In this document: in pieces, positions 17,466-25,938 of the stretch
Numbering within the stretch: position 1 is the first letter of the stretch
Layout: each line of letters begins with the position of its first letter
NCBI RefSeq assembly: GCF_019597925.1
Contig: NZ_CP080442.1
Span: 413,001-477,000 of the forward strand
Length of the DNA: 64,000 nucleotides
Direction: 5' to 3'
Origin: [Clostridium] scindens
Lineage (GTDB): Bacteria > Bacillota > Clostridia > Lachnospirales > Lachnospiraceae
The notes under the pieces: generated by a model
Database searches by the model: none
Seen by the model: the letters and a program-made list of their open reading frames with translations, nothing else
Told to the model about the DNA's origin: nothing
Program-made: the position numbers and the translations under genes

Positions 17466-18632
17466 ATGTTAAAAGAAGGCGAATATAAACAGATCGCTCC
17501 CGTATTATTCGGGAGCGGCACGATCGAAGAGGCCGGCAAGAAGGCAAAAGAACTGGGCGTGCCCCACATCCTTCTGGTCTGCGATGACGGCGTGAAAAAG
17601 ACAGGCCTTGACGCCAGGGCAGCAAAAATCCTTGATGGAGACAACGTAAAGGTGACACAGTGGAGCGGCGTGCAGACCGACTGCCCGGATGAGACGGTGG
17701 AGGAAGCAGTCAAAATAGTCACGGACAATCAGGTAGACGGAATCATCGGCATCGGAGGCGGAAGCGTGCTGGACACGGCAAAGGCGATCGCTGCTACGGC
17801 TGCAAATGGAATCGGAATCCTGGATGATATCATCTCTTATCTTGCGGGGGAGAAACAGTATGAGAATCATCCGCTGCCTCTGATGCTGGTCCCAACGACA
17901 GCAGGGACAGGATCGGAGAGCACCTTTGTGGCTGTCGTGACATCCAGCAGGCTGGATGCCAAGATCGGGCTTCCATGCTCTGCCGACTGCGCCATTGTAG
18001 ACCCGGAACTGACCATGACCGTACCGCCATATGTGACGGCATTTACCGGACTTGACGCACTGTCCCATGCAAACGAGGCACTTGCCGAGAAGAAGAATAC
18101 GCCGCATTCTGATCTGCTGGCTTACGAGGTAATCCGCATCGTCAAGGAGTGGCTGCCTGTAGCGGTGGCCGACGGCAGCAACAAAGAGGCGAGAGAGAAT
18201 CTGTCTTTTGCCAGCAATCTGGCAGGAATCGCGTTCAATGAGTCGGGAGTGCATATCGGACATGCTTGTGCTCACGCGCTGGGACACCTCCACCATATTC
18301 CGCACGGCGTATGCTGCGCCATCCTGACTCCGGCAGTAATCCGTCTTCAGGCATTGTACTATCCGGAGAAGATGAAGCAGCTGGGAAATCTCATGGGGGC
18401 AGAGATTGTTTCCGACGATCCAGAAGAGATTGGAAGGAAGGCAGCAGAGGCGGTCAGGAACTTTGTAAAAGAAGTGGGGATTCCGTCTCTTAAGGAACAG
18501 GGATTTGCCAAGGAACAGATTATGGAAGCCTTGCCGGTGGTAGAGCATGATCCCCTGGCCTACGCATTTGACGGGCAGGTAACGGAAGATGTAATCAAGA
18601 ACCTCCTGGAATATGCCTATAACGAAGAGTAA
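17466..18632 (+). CDS. Iron-containing (group III) alcohol dehydrogenase 2
   Basis: 388 residues, colinear with the preceding dehydrogenase: IGIGGGSVLDTAKA, PTTAGTGSEST, GLDALSHANEAL and HIGHACAHALGHLHHIPHG keep all expected metal ligands. The ATG at 17466 is chosen, with AGAGGTGG upstream; an ATG three codons earlier overlaps that site. Two retained copies suggest two subunits of one enzyme or two related aldehydes. It closes the operon; a long perfect hairpin follows. Confidence 0.92.
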   Translation: MLKEGEYKQIAPVLFGSGTIEEAGKKAKELGVPHILLVCDDGVKKTGLDARAAKILDGDNVKVTQWSGVQTDCPDETVEEAVKIVTDNQVDGIIGIGGGSVLDTAKAIAATAANGIGILDDIISYLAGEKQYENHPLPLMLVPTTAGTGSESTFVAVVTSSRLDAKIGLPCSADCAIVDPELTMTVPPYVTAFTGLDALSHANEALAEKKNTPHSDLLAYEVIRIVKEWLPVAVADGSNKEARENLSFASNLAGIAFNESGVHIGHACAHALGHLHHIPHGVCCAILTPAVIRLQALYYPEKMKQLGNLMGAEIVSDDPEEIGRKAAEAVRNFVKEVGIPSLKEQGFAKEQIMEALPVVEHDPLAYAFDGQVTEDVIKNLLEYAYNEE

Positions 18633-18674
18633 AAACGTAAAACCGAGACATAAATCATAGTGGAAATGTATCAA

Positions 18675-18722
18675 AAATAGGGTATGGACTGCACAGTCTT
18701 GTGCGGTCCATACCCTATTTAA
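18675..18722 (+). terminator. Terminator of the MFS-OYE-ADH operon
   Basis: A 15-base stem, AAATAGGGTATGGAC (18675-18689) with GTCCATACCCTATTT (18706-18720), loop of 16. The T-run is short, but the near-symmetrical A and T flanks allow action in either direction. Confidence 0.88.
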
Positions 18723-18723
18723 G

Positions 18724-18776
18724 AATCAATTCAAACTGGCAGGCAAATCGCAAGATTCCTGCAGGATGAATTGATT
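18724..18776 (+). repeat. Inverted repeat in the Crp/Fnr-gene leader
   Basis: AATCAATTCA (18724-18733) is exactly inverted as TGAATTGATT (18767-18776), and inside it GGCAGG and CCTGC also pair. It starts only four bases after the upstream terminator and ends 67 bases before the regulator ATG. It could be a leader RNA hairpin or a protein-binding site; position alone cannot decide. Confidence 0.6.
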
Positions 18777-18843
18777 TGGAGAGACGGATTTGTTAAGATG
18801 TATATTAGTGGTTAAAAAAGGACATCGGTTTCGAGGTGGAAAT

Positions 18844-19506
18844 ATGAAGGAATACATAGAAGAATTTAAGAAAATGCCGCTTTTTAAAGGAATTAAGGAA
18901 GAAGAGATGGAACCCATGCTGACCTGCATTGGAGGCAAGGTTAAGCAGTACAAGAAGGGGGCCATCATAGCGCTTGCGAACGAGCCCGTAAAGTATGTGG
19001 GGATTCTTCTGTCCGGCAAGGTACACATGATTAAGGAGGACCTGTGGGGAAGTAAGACGATTCTAGCAATCATGCGCCAAAATGAGGTGTTTGGGGAAAC
19101 TTTCGCCTGTGGAAGCCGGCCGGATTCCGCCGTGACATTTTTGGCGGCGGAGGATACGAATGTTCTATACCTGCCATTTCGAAAGGTGCTCCATTCCTGC
19201 AACTTGTCCTGTATTTTCCACCATCGTCTGATCGAGAATATGGTGACGCTGATCGCGGATAAGAATTGGCAGCTGATGGAGAAAGTAGAGGTGACCTCCA
19301 AAAAAACGCTGCGTGATAAGATCCTTACTTACCTGTCTTTGCAGGCGCAGAAAAACGGAAGCAAATATTTTGAAATCCCGCTTGGAAGAATCGAACTGGC
19401 GGAGTATCTATGCGCCGACAGAAGCGCCATGACCCGGGAACTCGCCAATATGAAAGAGGCAGGCCTTATCGACTATGAAAAGAATACCTTCCGGCTGCTA
19501 AGGTAA
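18844..19506 (+). CDS. Crp/Fnr-family transcriptional regulator
   Basis: 220 residues: an N-terminal cyclic-nucleotide-binding-type beta barrel (about 10-130) and a C-terminal winged helix with the recognition region RIELAEYLCADRSAMTRELANM. No N-terminal Cys cluster of the FNR type is seen. The ATG at 18844 is preferred because GAGGTGG is correctly spaced; an upstream in-frame start at 18790 would add a Cys/basic leader without a ribosome site. It lies ahead of the iron-type importer and sulfite reductase genes, so control of that respiratory block is a reasonable guess. Confidence 0.88.
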   Translation: MKEYIEEFKKMPLFKGIKEEEMEPMLTCIGGKVKQYKKGAIIALANEPVKYVGILLSGKVHMIKEDLWGSKTILAIMRQNEVFGETFACGSRPDSAVTFLAAEDTNVLYLPFRKVLHSCNLSCIFHHRLIENMVTLIADKNWQLMEKVEVTSKKTLRDKILTYLSLQAQKNGSKYFEIPLGRIELAEYLCADRSAMTRELANMKEAGLIDYEKNTFRLLR

Positions 19507-19530
19507 TATATAAATATGGAAAATTCTAGG

Positions 19531-19560
19531 AGGATGTTGCGTCTGCAACATCCTTTCTCT
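19531..19560 (+). terminator. Terminator after the Crp/Fnr gene
   Basis: AGGATGTTGC (19531-19540), tetraloop GTCT, GCAACATCCT (19545-19554), then TTCTCT. Ten perfect base pairs. Confidence 0.88.
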
Positions 19561-19618
19561 ATGCTTTTATAGTATGTTAATTACATAACAAAGACTTGGA
19601 GGGCAAGGAGTGAGATAC

Positions 19619-20602
19619 ATGAAGAAGAAAAAGTATGTCTATACGGCAGTGGTTATGCTGACCGCCTTATTGCTGGCGGGATGCGCAGGCAGCGTGAAGG
19701 CAAAGACCGACGGTGGCAATGGAGCAAAGGACAAGAAAGAGGAATCTTCAGGGAAGGTATCCTTTCAGGATGACAGGGGCAAGGAAGTGACCGTGCAAAA
19801 CCCGGAAAATGTAGCGGCCTTGTCCGGGAGCCTGGCTCATATCTGGACGCTGGCCGGTGGTGAGCCCTCTTGCGTGACCTCGGACGCGCTGGAAGAGGCG
19901 CGCATAAAACTGCCGGAGGATGTCGTGAATGCTGGAAGATTGTCCGAGCCCAGCGCGGAGACGATCCTTGGAGCCGGAGTGGATTTTGCCATACTGACCT
20001 CTACGCTGGAGGGGCATATCAAACTGGCAGAGACGTTGGAAGAAACTGGGATACCTACCGCGTGTTTGGAAGTAGAGACCTTTGATGATTATCTGTCAGT
20101 ACTGGATATTTTTACCCGGATTACGGGAAGGGCGGACCTGTATGAAAGATATGGAACGGATGTAAAAGCACAAGTGGATGCCCGGATAGAAGCCTGCGAG
20201 GGAAAAGAAGGGCCGGATGTGCTTCTGATCCGTGCATATGGAACGGGAGCCAAGGCGAAGAATAGTGACAATAACATGACCGGAGCCATGTTAAAGGATC
20301 TGGGATGCAGGAATATCGCGGACCGTGATAATTCCATCCTGGAGGATCTGAGCATAGAGAAGATTATCGAGGAAGATCCGGATTTTATCTTCGTAACGAC
20401 TATGGGAGATGACGAGGCGGCAATGGACGTTCTGGCGAAGAGCCTGACGGAGAATCCGGCGTGGGGAACGCTTAGCGCGGTCAGGGAAGATCGCTATATC
20501 GTGCTCCCGAAAGACCTGTTCCACTATAAGCCAAATGACAGATGGGGGGAGAGTTATGAGATGCTTGCGGACATCCTCTATGGCGGGGAGCAGAAGCAAT
20601 AA
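19619..20602 (+). CDS. Iron/B12-type ABC transporter substrate-binding lipoprotein
   Basis: 327 residues with a lipoprotein signal (lipobox LLLAGCAG) and the cluster-A binding-protein fold used for ferric siderophores, heme or cobalamin. VSFQDDRGKEVTVQNPENV opens the domain, a long helix links two lobes, and EEDPDFIFVTTMGDDE lies near the end. ATG 19619 is chosen over GTG 19610 because AAGGAG overlaps the latter and is eight bases from the former. The permease start lies inside its 3' end, so the two are coupled. Metal complex specificity cannot be inferred. Confidence 0.88.
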   Translation: MKKKKYVYTAVVMLTALLLAGCAGSVKAKTDGGNGAKDKKEESSGKVSFQDDRGKEVTVQNPENVAALSGSLAHIWTLAGGEPSCVTSDALEEARIKLPEDVVNAGRLSEPSAETILGAGVDFAILTSTLEGHIKLAETLEETGIPTACLEVETFDDYLSVLDIFTRITGRADLYERYGTDVKAQVDARIEACEGKEGPDVLLIRAYGTGAKAKNSDNNMTGAMLKDLGCRNIADRDNSILEDLSIEKIIEEDPDFIFVTTMGDDEAAMDVLAKSLTENPAWGTLSAVREDRYIVLPKDLFHYKPNDRWGESYEMLADILYGGEQKQ

Positions 20603-21575
20603 GCAGGCGGCCTGTTTCCTTGCCGTTTGTATCGTGCTTCTTGTGGCAGCGGTCCTTTTGAGCCTGTGCGTTGGGGCAGTGCTCTTAAGGCCATCCGAAT
20701 TATTCGGTATGCTGTCAGACCCAGGCTCTGGGGGCGCAAGGATATTCTGGCATGTGCGCCTTCCAAGGACCTTGGCGGCAGTGCTTGCAGGAAGCGCGCT
20801 GGCGGTGGTGGGCATCCTTATCCAGACGGTTCTAAACAATCCTCTGGCCGGGCCCAACATTATCGGCGTTAATTCCGGAGCCGGACTTGGAGCCGTCCTG
20901 GCATTCGCCTTATTTCCGACGCTGCCTAAGCTTGTTCCGCTTACTGCTTTCATAGGCGCGCTCCTGGCGGTGCTGCTGGTATATGGATTGTCAAGAAAGA
21001 TTCGGGCGTCCCATATGACGCTGATTCTGGCTGGCGTCGCGGTAAATGCATTTCTGAGCGCCGGGATCGACCTGATCATTATGCTGGTTCCCGATGCCAT
21101 GCTAAGCAGCAACACGTTCCGCAATGGAGGGCTTGCGGGGATAACGCTGAAGCGTCTGTCTCCAGCCTGGCTTGCGATTCTTGCCTGCATCATTCTTGCC
21201 TGGATGATGGCTAAGGAACTGGATATCCTGGGACTGGGCGAGGAGACGGCCAGAAGTCTGGGTCTTTCGACAGAACGGGTAAGGCTGATCTTCCTGGTTC
21301 TGGCAGCGGCGCTTGCGGGAACTGCAATCAGCATCTCGGGATTGCTGGGATTCGTAGGCCTGATTGTCCCCCATGTGGTTCGCCTGTTTGCCGGAAACGA
21401 GGCAGGAAGAAGCATCCCGGCGGCAGCGATCTTAGGCGCGGCTTTCCTTACCTTCTGTGACGTGCTGGCAAGAAGCCTGTTTGCGCCCTATGAGATTCCT
21501 GTGGGGATTCTGCTCTCCATGCTTGGAGGTCCATTCTTCCTGTGGCTGATCGCAAGGAGGTGCCGGCATGTTTAA
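20556..21575 (+). CDS. Iron/B12-type ABC transporter permease (FecCD family)
   Basis: 339-residue polytopic permease with FecCD landmarks: RLPRTLAAVLAGSALAVVGILIQ near the start (residue run shown only in part in the family motif RLPR), NPLAGPNIIGVNSGAGLG, and GFVGLIVPHVVRLF in the coupling region. ATG 20556 has GGGGGGAG at a normal distance; ATG 20535 and ATG 20580 are alternatives. It overlaps both the binding-protein gene and, by eight bases, the ATPase gene. Confidence 0.9.
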   Translation: MRCLRTSSMAGSRSNKQAACFLAVCIVLLVAAVLLSLCVGAVLLRPSELFGMLSDPGSGGARIFWHVRLPRTLAAVLAGSALAVVGILIQTVLNNPLAGPNIIGVNSGAGLGAVLAFALFPTLPKLVPLTAFIGALLAVLLVYGLSRKIRASHMTLILAGVAVNAFLSAGIDLIIMLVPDAMLSSNTFRNGGLAGITLKRLSPAWLAILACIILAWMMAKELDILGLGEETARSLGLSTERVRLIFLVLAAALAGTAISISGLLGFVGLIVPHVVRLFAGNEAGRSIPAAAILGAAFLTFCDVLARSLFAPYEIPVGILLSMLGGPFFLWLIARRCRHV

Positions 21576-22308
21576 ACTGAGAGACGTTAAGGTGTGCTAT
21601 GAAAGGAAAACGGCGTTAAGGAATATAAATCTGACCTTCGAAAGAGGAAGAATTACGGTACTATTGGGGCCAAACGGGTGTGGAAAAAGCACGCTTTTAA
21701 AAGTCGCGGCAGGCCAAGTGCGACCTTCGCAGGGCTGCGTGACGGTTGATGACAGGGCTTTGGAAGGAATGAAGCCTGAGGAGATTGCGAAAAAAGTGGC
21801 GTTCCTGCCGCAAAGTCACGCAGCACCGAATATTTCCGCAGGCAAGCTGGTGCTGCATGGACGTTTTCCCTATCTTCGGTTTCCCAGGCGCTACACTGCT
21901 GCAGATGAGAAGATCGCAGAGGAATCAATGGAGCAGATCAGAATCTCATCCCTGGCATCCTTCAATATGCAGGAATTGTCAGGAGGAGAGAAGCAGAAGG
22001 TCTATATTGCCATGGCGCTGTGCCAGCAGACGGATGCTGTATTCTTGGATGAGCCCACGACTTATCTGGATATAGACTGCCAGGTGATGCTGTGGAATCT
22101 GGCAAGGCAGCTCTGCGATTTGGGCAAGGCGGTGGTGATCGTAACCCATGATATCACGGAAGCAATGAGAATGGCAGATCATCTTGTAGTGATGAAGGAT
22201 GGATGCATCTGCCGGGAGGGACCGCCGGAAGACGTGCGTGGATCTCTGGAAGAGGTATTTCGTGTGAAGATAAAGAAAATAGAAGACTATTACATTGTGG
22301 ATATCTAA
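21568..22308 (+). CDS. Iron/B12-type ABC transporter ATPase
   Basis: 246 residues, FepC/BtuD-like. Walker A GPNGCGKSTL, signature LSGGEKQKVYIAMAL, Walker B AVFLDEPTTYLD and the switch His in VTHD are all present, so it should be active. AAGGAGG precedes ATG 21568. The FNT channel gene begins 19 bases after its stop, so iron import and sulfite reduction genes may share one transcript; siroheme and the many Fe-S clusters of AsrABC would explain the link. Confidence 0.93.
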   Translation: MFKLRDVKVCYERKTALRNINLTFERGRITVLLGPNGCGKSTLLKVAAGQVRPSQGCVTVDDRALEGMKPEEIAKKVAFLPQSHAAPNISAGKLVLHGRFPYLRFPRRYTAADEKIAEESMEQIRISSLASFNMQELSGGEKQKVYIAMALCQQTDAVFLDEPTTYLDIDCQVMLWNLARQLCDLGKAVVIVTHDITEAMRMADHLVVMKDGCICREGPPEDVRGSLEEVFRVKIKKIEDYYIVDI

Positions 22309-22327
22309 GTGTGAGGAGGAAGAAGAA

Positions 22328-23092
22328 ATGTACATGGAAGAATTTATGGCAGCGGCCAATGCTGCAAAGGCAAAGTCCACATTGCTTAAGGAAAATGGAG
22401 CAGGCTACATGGCTTCGGCCATGCTGGCAGGCGCGTACATCGGATTTGGCATCCTGCTGATCTTTACCATCGGAGGCCTGCTGAATGGCCAGCCCTATGC
22501 AAAGATCGTGATGGGACTGTCATTTGGCATTGCCTTAAGCCTGGTGGTAATTGCGGGGGCGGAACTATTTACCGGAAATAACCTGGTTATGGCGGCCGGC
22601 ATTTTCAAAGGCACGGTGACGGCCGGACAGGCGGCAAAACTATGGATCGTCTGCTACATCGGCAACTGGATTGGCTCGATTATCCTGGCGGCGCTGTTTT
22701 ACTTCGGCGGGTTCGCAACGGGAGATGTCGGAGCGTTTATCGCGAATGCGGCGGCCGCGAAGATGAGCGTGCCTTTGGCTGCGCTGTTCATCAGAGGGAT
22801 GCTGTGCAACATTCTGGTCTGTCTTGCGACCTGGTGCGGTTTTCGGAGCAAGTCTGACAGCGGCAAGCTGATCATGGTGTTCTGGTGCCTGTTCGCATTT
22901 ATTACTACGGGGTTCGAGCATAGCGTTGCGAATATGACGCTGCTTACAATCGCCTTGTTTGCCCCGGGAACGGCAGCAATCAGCATAACGGGATATTTCT
23001 ATAACATTATCGTGGTTACTTTGGGAAATATGGCTGGGGGAATCCTCTGCGTGGCTTTGCCATACTATCTCATTTCCAGGAAAGATAAATAA
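22328..23092 (+). CDS. FNT-family channel, probable hydrosulfide channel
   Basis: 254 residues with six hydrophobic helices and FNT-family landmarks (AGAYIGFGILL, VVIAGAELFTGNN, then GNWIGS and TTGFEHSVANM). FNT proteins are pentameric channels for formate, nitrite or, in the FNT3 group, hydrosulfide. In Clostridioides difficile the hydrosulfide channel gene stands next to asrABC; here the gene is 28 bases ahead of asrA, so HS- efflux is the best guess and formate/nitrite a fallback. ATG 22328 follows GAGGAGGAAG; the longer frame from 22295 overlaps the ATPase gene. Confidence 0.88.
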   Translation: MYMEEFMAAANAAKAKSTLLKENGAGYMASAMLAGAYIGFGILLIFTIGGLLNGQPYAKIVMGLSFGIALSLVVIAGAELFTGNNLVMAAGIFKGTVTAGQAAKLWIVCYIGNWIGSIILAALFYFGGFATGDVGAFIANAAAAKMSVPLAALFIRGMLCNILVCLATWCGFRSKSDSGKLIMVFWCLFAFITTGFEHSVANMTLLTIALFAPGTAAISITGYFYNIIVVTLGNMAGGILCVALPYYLISRKDK

Positions 23093-23120
23093 AATAGACA
23101 AGAAGAAAGAAGGGAAGAAC

Positions 23121-24134
23121 ATGGGTTTTCTTATGAACCGGCAGAACTTTGATTCTGTCATGGAAGTCTGGAAAAAAGATTATATGATCTTTGCTCCCAG
23201 ACTGTATGAAGGAGGAGGCTGCTTTTCCGATACGGACTGTATACGGTATGGGGAAGTCGAATCTGTAGACGAGATTGTCTTTGACAAAAAGTCTCAGTAT
23301 TCTTTTAAGGAAGCATTGCTTCCGGCCTGCCAGACGCTGTTTTATTTTACGGAAGAGGCGGTCAAGGAGGCGGACGCGCCAAAGAAAGGAGCGATCATCT
23401 TCCTTAGAAGCTGCGATCTGCATGCGGTGAAGCGTCTGGATGACATGTATCTTGAAAATGGCCCGGAAGACTTTTACTACAAGAGAGTCCGGGATAAGAT
23501 CCGCTTTGTCCTTATAGGATGTAAGGCATCCTTTGAAAATTGCTTCTGCGTGGATATGGGGACAAACAAATCTGACAACTATGACCTGGGAATTGATGTC
23601 AGGGAAGACATGCTTTTTATAGACTGCAAGAAGGAAGAATGGGAAGTTCTATTTAAGGAGGCTGCTGATAAGGAAAAAGATGTGGAAGTGCCATTCGTAT
23701 CTGAGAATCAGACGCATGTACATATTCCGGAGAATTTGAGCATTGACGTGGCTAAGAGCAGCATGTGGGAAGAGTATAATGGCCGCTGTATCAACTGCGG
23801 CCGCTGCAACTTCGTCTGTCCGACATGTACCTGCTTCACGATGCAGGACCTGTTCTATACCGAGAACGGACGGGTAGGCGAGCGCCGACGTGTATGGGCC
23901 TCCTGCATGGTAGACGGCTATACGGATGTAGCAGGCGGCGGAAGCTACCGTAAGAAGAATGGAGAGCGGATGCGGTTCAAAGTACTGCACAAAGTGCTGG
24001 ATTATAAGCAGAGAAATGGCTATCATATGTGCGTCGGATGCGGCCGCTGCGACGACGTATGTCCGGAGTATATATCTTTCTCCAACTGTATCAATAAATT
24101 GGAGCAGGCGATGAAGGAGGTGTCAGAATCATGA
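23121..24134 (+). CDS. asrA: Anaerobic sulfite reductase subunit A
   Basis: 337 residues. AsrA is the ferredoxin-like electron-input subunit of the cytoplasmic NADH-dependent sulfite reductase. The C-terminal half has two 4Fe-4S motifs, CINCGRCNFVCPTC (about residue 225) and CVGCGRCDDVCPEY (about 300), and the N-terminal half carries conserved Cys-rich IFLRSCDLHAVKR. The last four bases overlap asrB (ATGA), typical of coupled translation in asrABC. Confidence 0.95.
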   Translation: MGFLMNRQNFDSVMEVWKKDYMIFAPRLYEGGGCFSDTDCIRYGEVESVDEIVFDKKSQYSFKEALLPACQTLFYFTEEAVKEADAPKKGAIIFLRSCDLHAVKRLDDMYLENGPEDFYYKRVRDKIRFVLIGCKASFENCFCVDMGTNKSDNYDLGIDVREDMLFIDCKKEEWEVLFKEAADKEKDVEVPFVSENQTHVHIPENLSIDVAKSSMWEEYNGRCINCGRCNFVCPTCTCFTMQDLFYTENGRVGERRRVWASCMVDGYTDVAGGGSYRKKNGERMRFKVLHKVLDYKQRNGYHMCVGCGRCDDVCPEYISFSNCINKLEQAMKEVSES

Positions 24135-24940
24135 TAAAGAATGAATATGTACCGTTCCTGTCCGAGATTACGGAAGTTATCCGCCATACAGACATTGAAT
24201 ATACATTCCGCATGACTTACGATGGCGACGTAAAGCCGGGGCAGTTTTTTGAAGTGTCCATTCCGAAGTATGGCGAGGCTCCGATCTCCGTAAGCGGGAT
24301 CGGGGACGGGACTGTGGATCTGACGATCCGCAGGGTAGGAAAAGTGACCGATGAAGTGTTCGAACGCTATGTGGGGGATAAGCTTTTCCTGCGCGGCCCT
24401 TATGGTAATGGATTTGACATAGAACTTTATAAAGGCAAGGAACTCGTCATCATAGCCGGAGGAACCGGCTTGTCCCCAGTGCGCGGCGTGGCAGACTACT
24501 TTGCGTCCAATCCGGATATGTGCAGAAGCCTCACGCTGATCGTGGGATTCAAGTCTCCCAAAGACATGCTGTTCCATGAGGATCTGAAGCGTTGGAAGGA
24601 AAAGATCAACCTGATTTTGACGGTGGATGCGGCAAATGGCGTGACGGAAGAAGATGGCCTTGCGATCCGCGAGGGACTGGTTACGGAATACATCCCGGGC
24701 CTCCATTTTGAGAATATAGCGGATGCGGCGGCAATCGTAGTAGGACCTCCGGCAATGATGCGGTTTTCTGTGATGGGACTTAAGAAGATCGGGTTTGCGG
24801 ATGAAAATATCTGGATTTCACAAGAGCGTAAGATGTGCTGCGGCCTGGGAAAATGCGGCCACTGCAAGATCGGCGACGTATATGTATGCCTGGACGGCCC
24901 GGTATTTAACTATACCAAAGGCCGCACGCTGCTGGATTAG
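24131..24940 (+). CDS. asrB: Anaerobic sulfite reductase subunit B
   Basis: 269 residues, a ferredoxin-NADP reductase-like flavoprotein that oxidises NADH for AsrA and AsrC. It shows the FAD region TIRRVGKVTDEVF, the nucleotide-binding IIAGGTGLSPVRGV, and a C-terminal 2Fe-2S/iron Cys set CCGLGKCGHCKIGDVYVC, as in dihydroorotate dehydrogenase electron-transfer subunits. The start overlaps asrA by four bases; asrC begins 16 bases downstream. Confidence 0.95.
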   Translation: MIKNEYVPFLSEITEVIRHTDIEYTFRMTYDGDVKPGQFFEVSIPKYGEAPISVSGIGDGTVDLTIRRVGKVTDEVFERYVGDKLFLRGPYGNGFDIELYKGKELVIIAGGTGLSPVRGVADYFASNPDMCRSLTLIVGFKSPKDMLFHEDLKRWKEKINLILTVDAANGVTEEDGLAIREGLVTEYIPGLHFENIADAAAIVVGPPAMMRFSVMGLKKIGFADENIWISQERKMCCGLGKCGHCKIGDVYVCLDGPVFNYTKGRTLLD

Positions 24941-24956
24941 GGAGGTGAAAAAGAAT

Positions 24957-25919
24957 ATGGATATCAATACAAAGAAATTAAAGAAAAATGCGTTCCGTGT
25001 CACAAAGGTCCGGGGAATCACCGCTTCCCGCGTCCGCGTGCCGGGAGGGCATCTGAAGGCGGAATATCTGGGGAAGATTCAGGAGATTGCCGAAGAATAT
25101 GGAAATGGAACCGTACATATTACCAGCCGCCAGGGGTTCGAGATTCTGGGGATTCCTTTTGAGAAGATGCCGGAAGTAAACGAAAAACTTCAGACATTAA
25201 TTGACGGGCTGGATATCAACCAGGATGAGCCGGGATGCGGATATCCGGCATCTGGGACACGTAACGTGACAGCCTGCGTGGGCAACCGGGTATGCCCTTA
25301 TGCGTGCTACGATACGACCGCATTTGCGCAGCGCATTGAGAAGGCGATATTCCCCAATGACCTGCATTTTAAGATCGCGCTTACCGGATGCCCCAATGAC
25401 TGCGCCAAGGTGCGCATGCATGACTTTGGCATCATGGGTATGACGGAGCCCCAGTTTGAGCCGGAACGTTGCGTAAACTGCGGCGCCTGTGTCAGATATT
25501 GTACGAGAAAGTCGGTAGGAGCCTTAAAGACTGTGAACTTCCGTCCCCAGAGAAACGAGGAGAAGTGTATCGGCTGCGGCGAGTGCGTATTGAATTGCCC
25601 GGATATGGCATGGACCAGAAGCAGGGAAAAGTATTACCGCCTGACGCTCCTGGGCCGCACGGGCAAGAAGAATCCGAGGATGGGCGAGGACTTTATCAAA
25701 TGGGCGGATGAGGACAGCATCATTAAGATCATCCTGAATACATACAAGTATGTAGAAAAATATATTGATCCCAATGCTCCGGGCGGAAAGGAACATATCG
25801 GATATATCGTGGACCGGACTGGCGTGGAAGAATTCCTGAAATGGGCGCTTGACGGCGTAAAACTTCCGGAAAAGGCAGAAGTGTATACGCCGCTGTACTG
25901 GAAAGGCGTCAAATATTAG
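24957..25919 (+). CDS. asrC: Anaerobic sulfite reductase subunit C (siroheme catalytic subunit)
   Basis: 320 residues. The siroheme/4Fe-4S ligands appear as CVGNRVC (C-x5-C) and CPNDC (C-x3-C). A ferredoxin insert follows with CVNCGACVRYC and CIGCGECVLNCPD. It performs the six-electron reduction of sulfite to sulfide. ATG 24957 is fixed by GGAGGTG; the apparent frame extension to 24795 lies within asrB. Last gene of the block; only 19 bases separate it from the convergent GntR-type gene. Confidence 0.95.
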   Translation: MDINTKKLKKNAFRVTKVRGITASRVRVPGGHLKAEYLGKIQEIAEEYGNGTVHITSRQGFEILGIPFEKMPEVNEKLQTLIDGLDINQDEPGCGYPASGTRNVTACVGNRVCPYACYDTTAFAQRIEKAIFPNDLHFKIALTGCPNDCAKVRMHDFGIMGMTEPQFEPERCVNCGACVRYCTRKSVGALKTVNFRPQRNEEKCIGCGECVLNCPDMAWTRSREKYYRLTLLGRTGKKNPRMGEDFIKWADEDSIIKIILNTYKYVEKYIDPNAPGGKEHIGYIVDRTGVEEFLKWALDGVKLPEKAEVYTPLYWKGVKY

Positions 25920-25938
25920 AAAGACAGATTATTTGTTT

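Noticed and set aside
13086..18632. Could the MFS-OYE-dehydrogenase operon be a bile acid (bai) operon?
   Set aside because: MFS plus OYE recalls baiG and baiCD/baiH, but there is no CoA ligase, CoA transferase, short-chain dehydrogenase or 7-alpha-dehydratase, and the dehydrogenases are iron type. The similarity is at family level only.
17505..18674. 389-codon minus-strand frame opposite the second iron alcohol dehydrogenase
   Set aside because: Cys/His-rich nonsense composition and full overlap with a clear dehydrogenase gene.
22328..23092. Plain formate or nitrite transporter annotation
   Set aside because: No formate lyase, formate dehydrogenase or nitrite reductase is near, whereas asrABC follows directly; hydrosulfide is the better-supported ion, though not proven.
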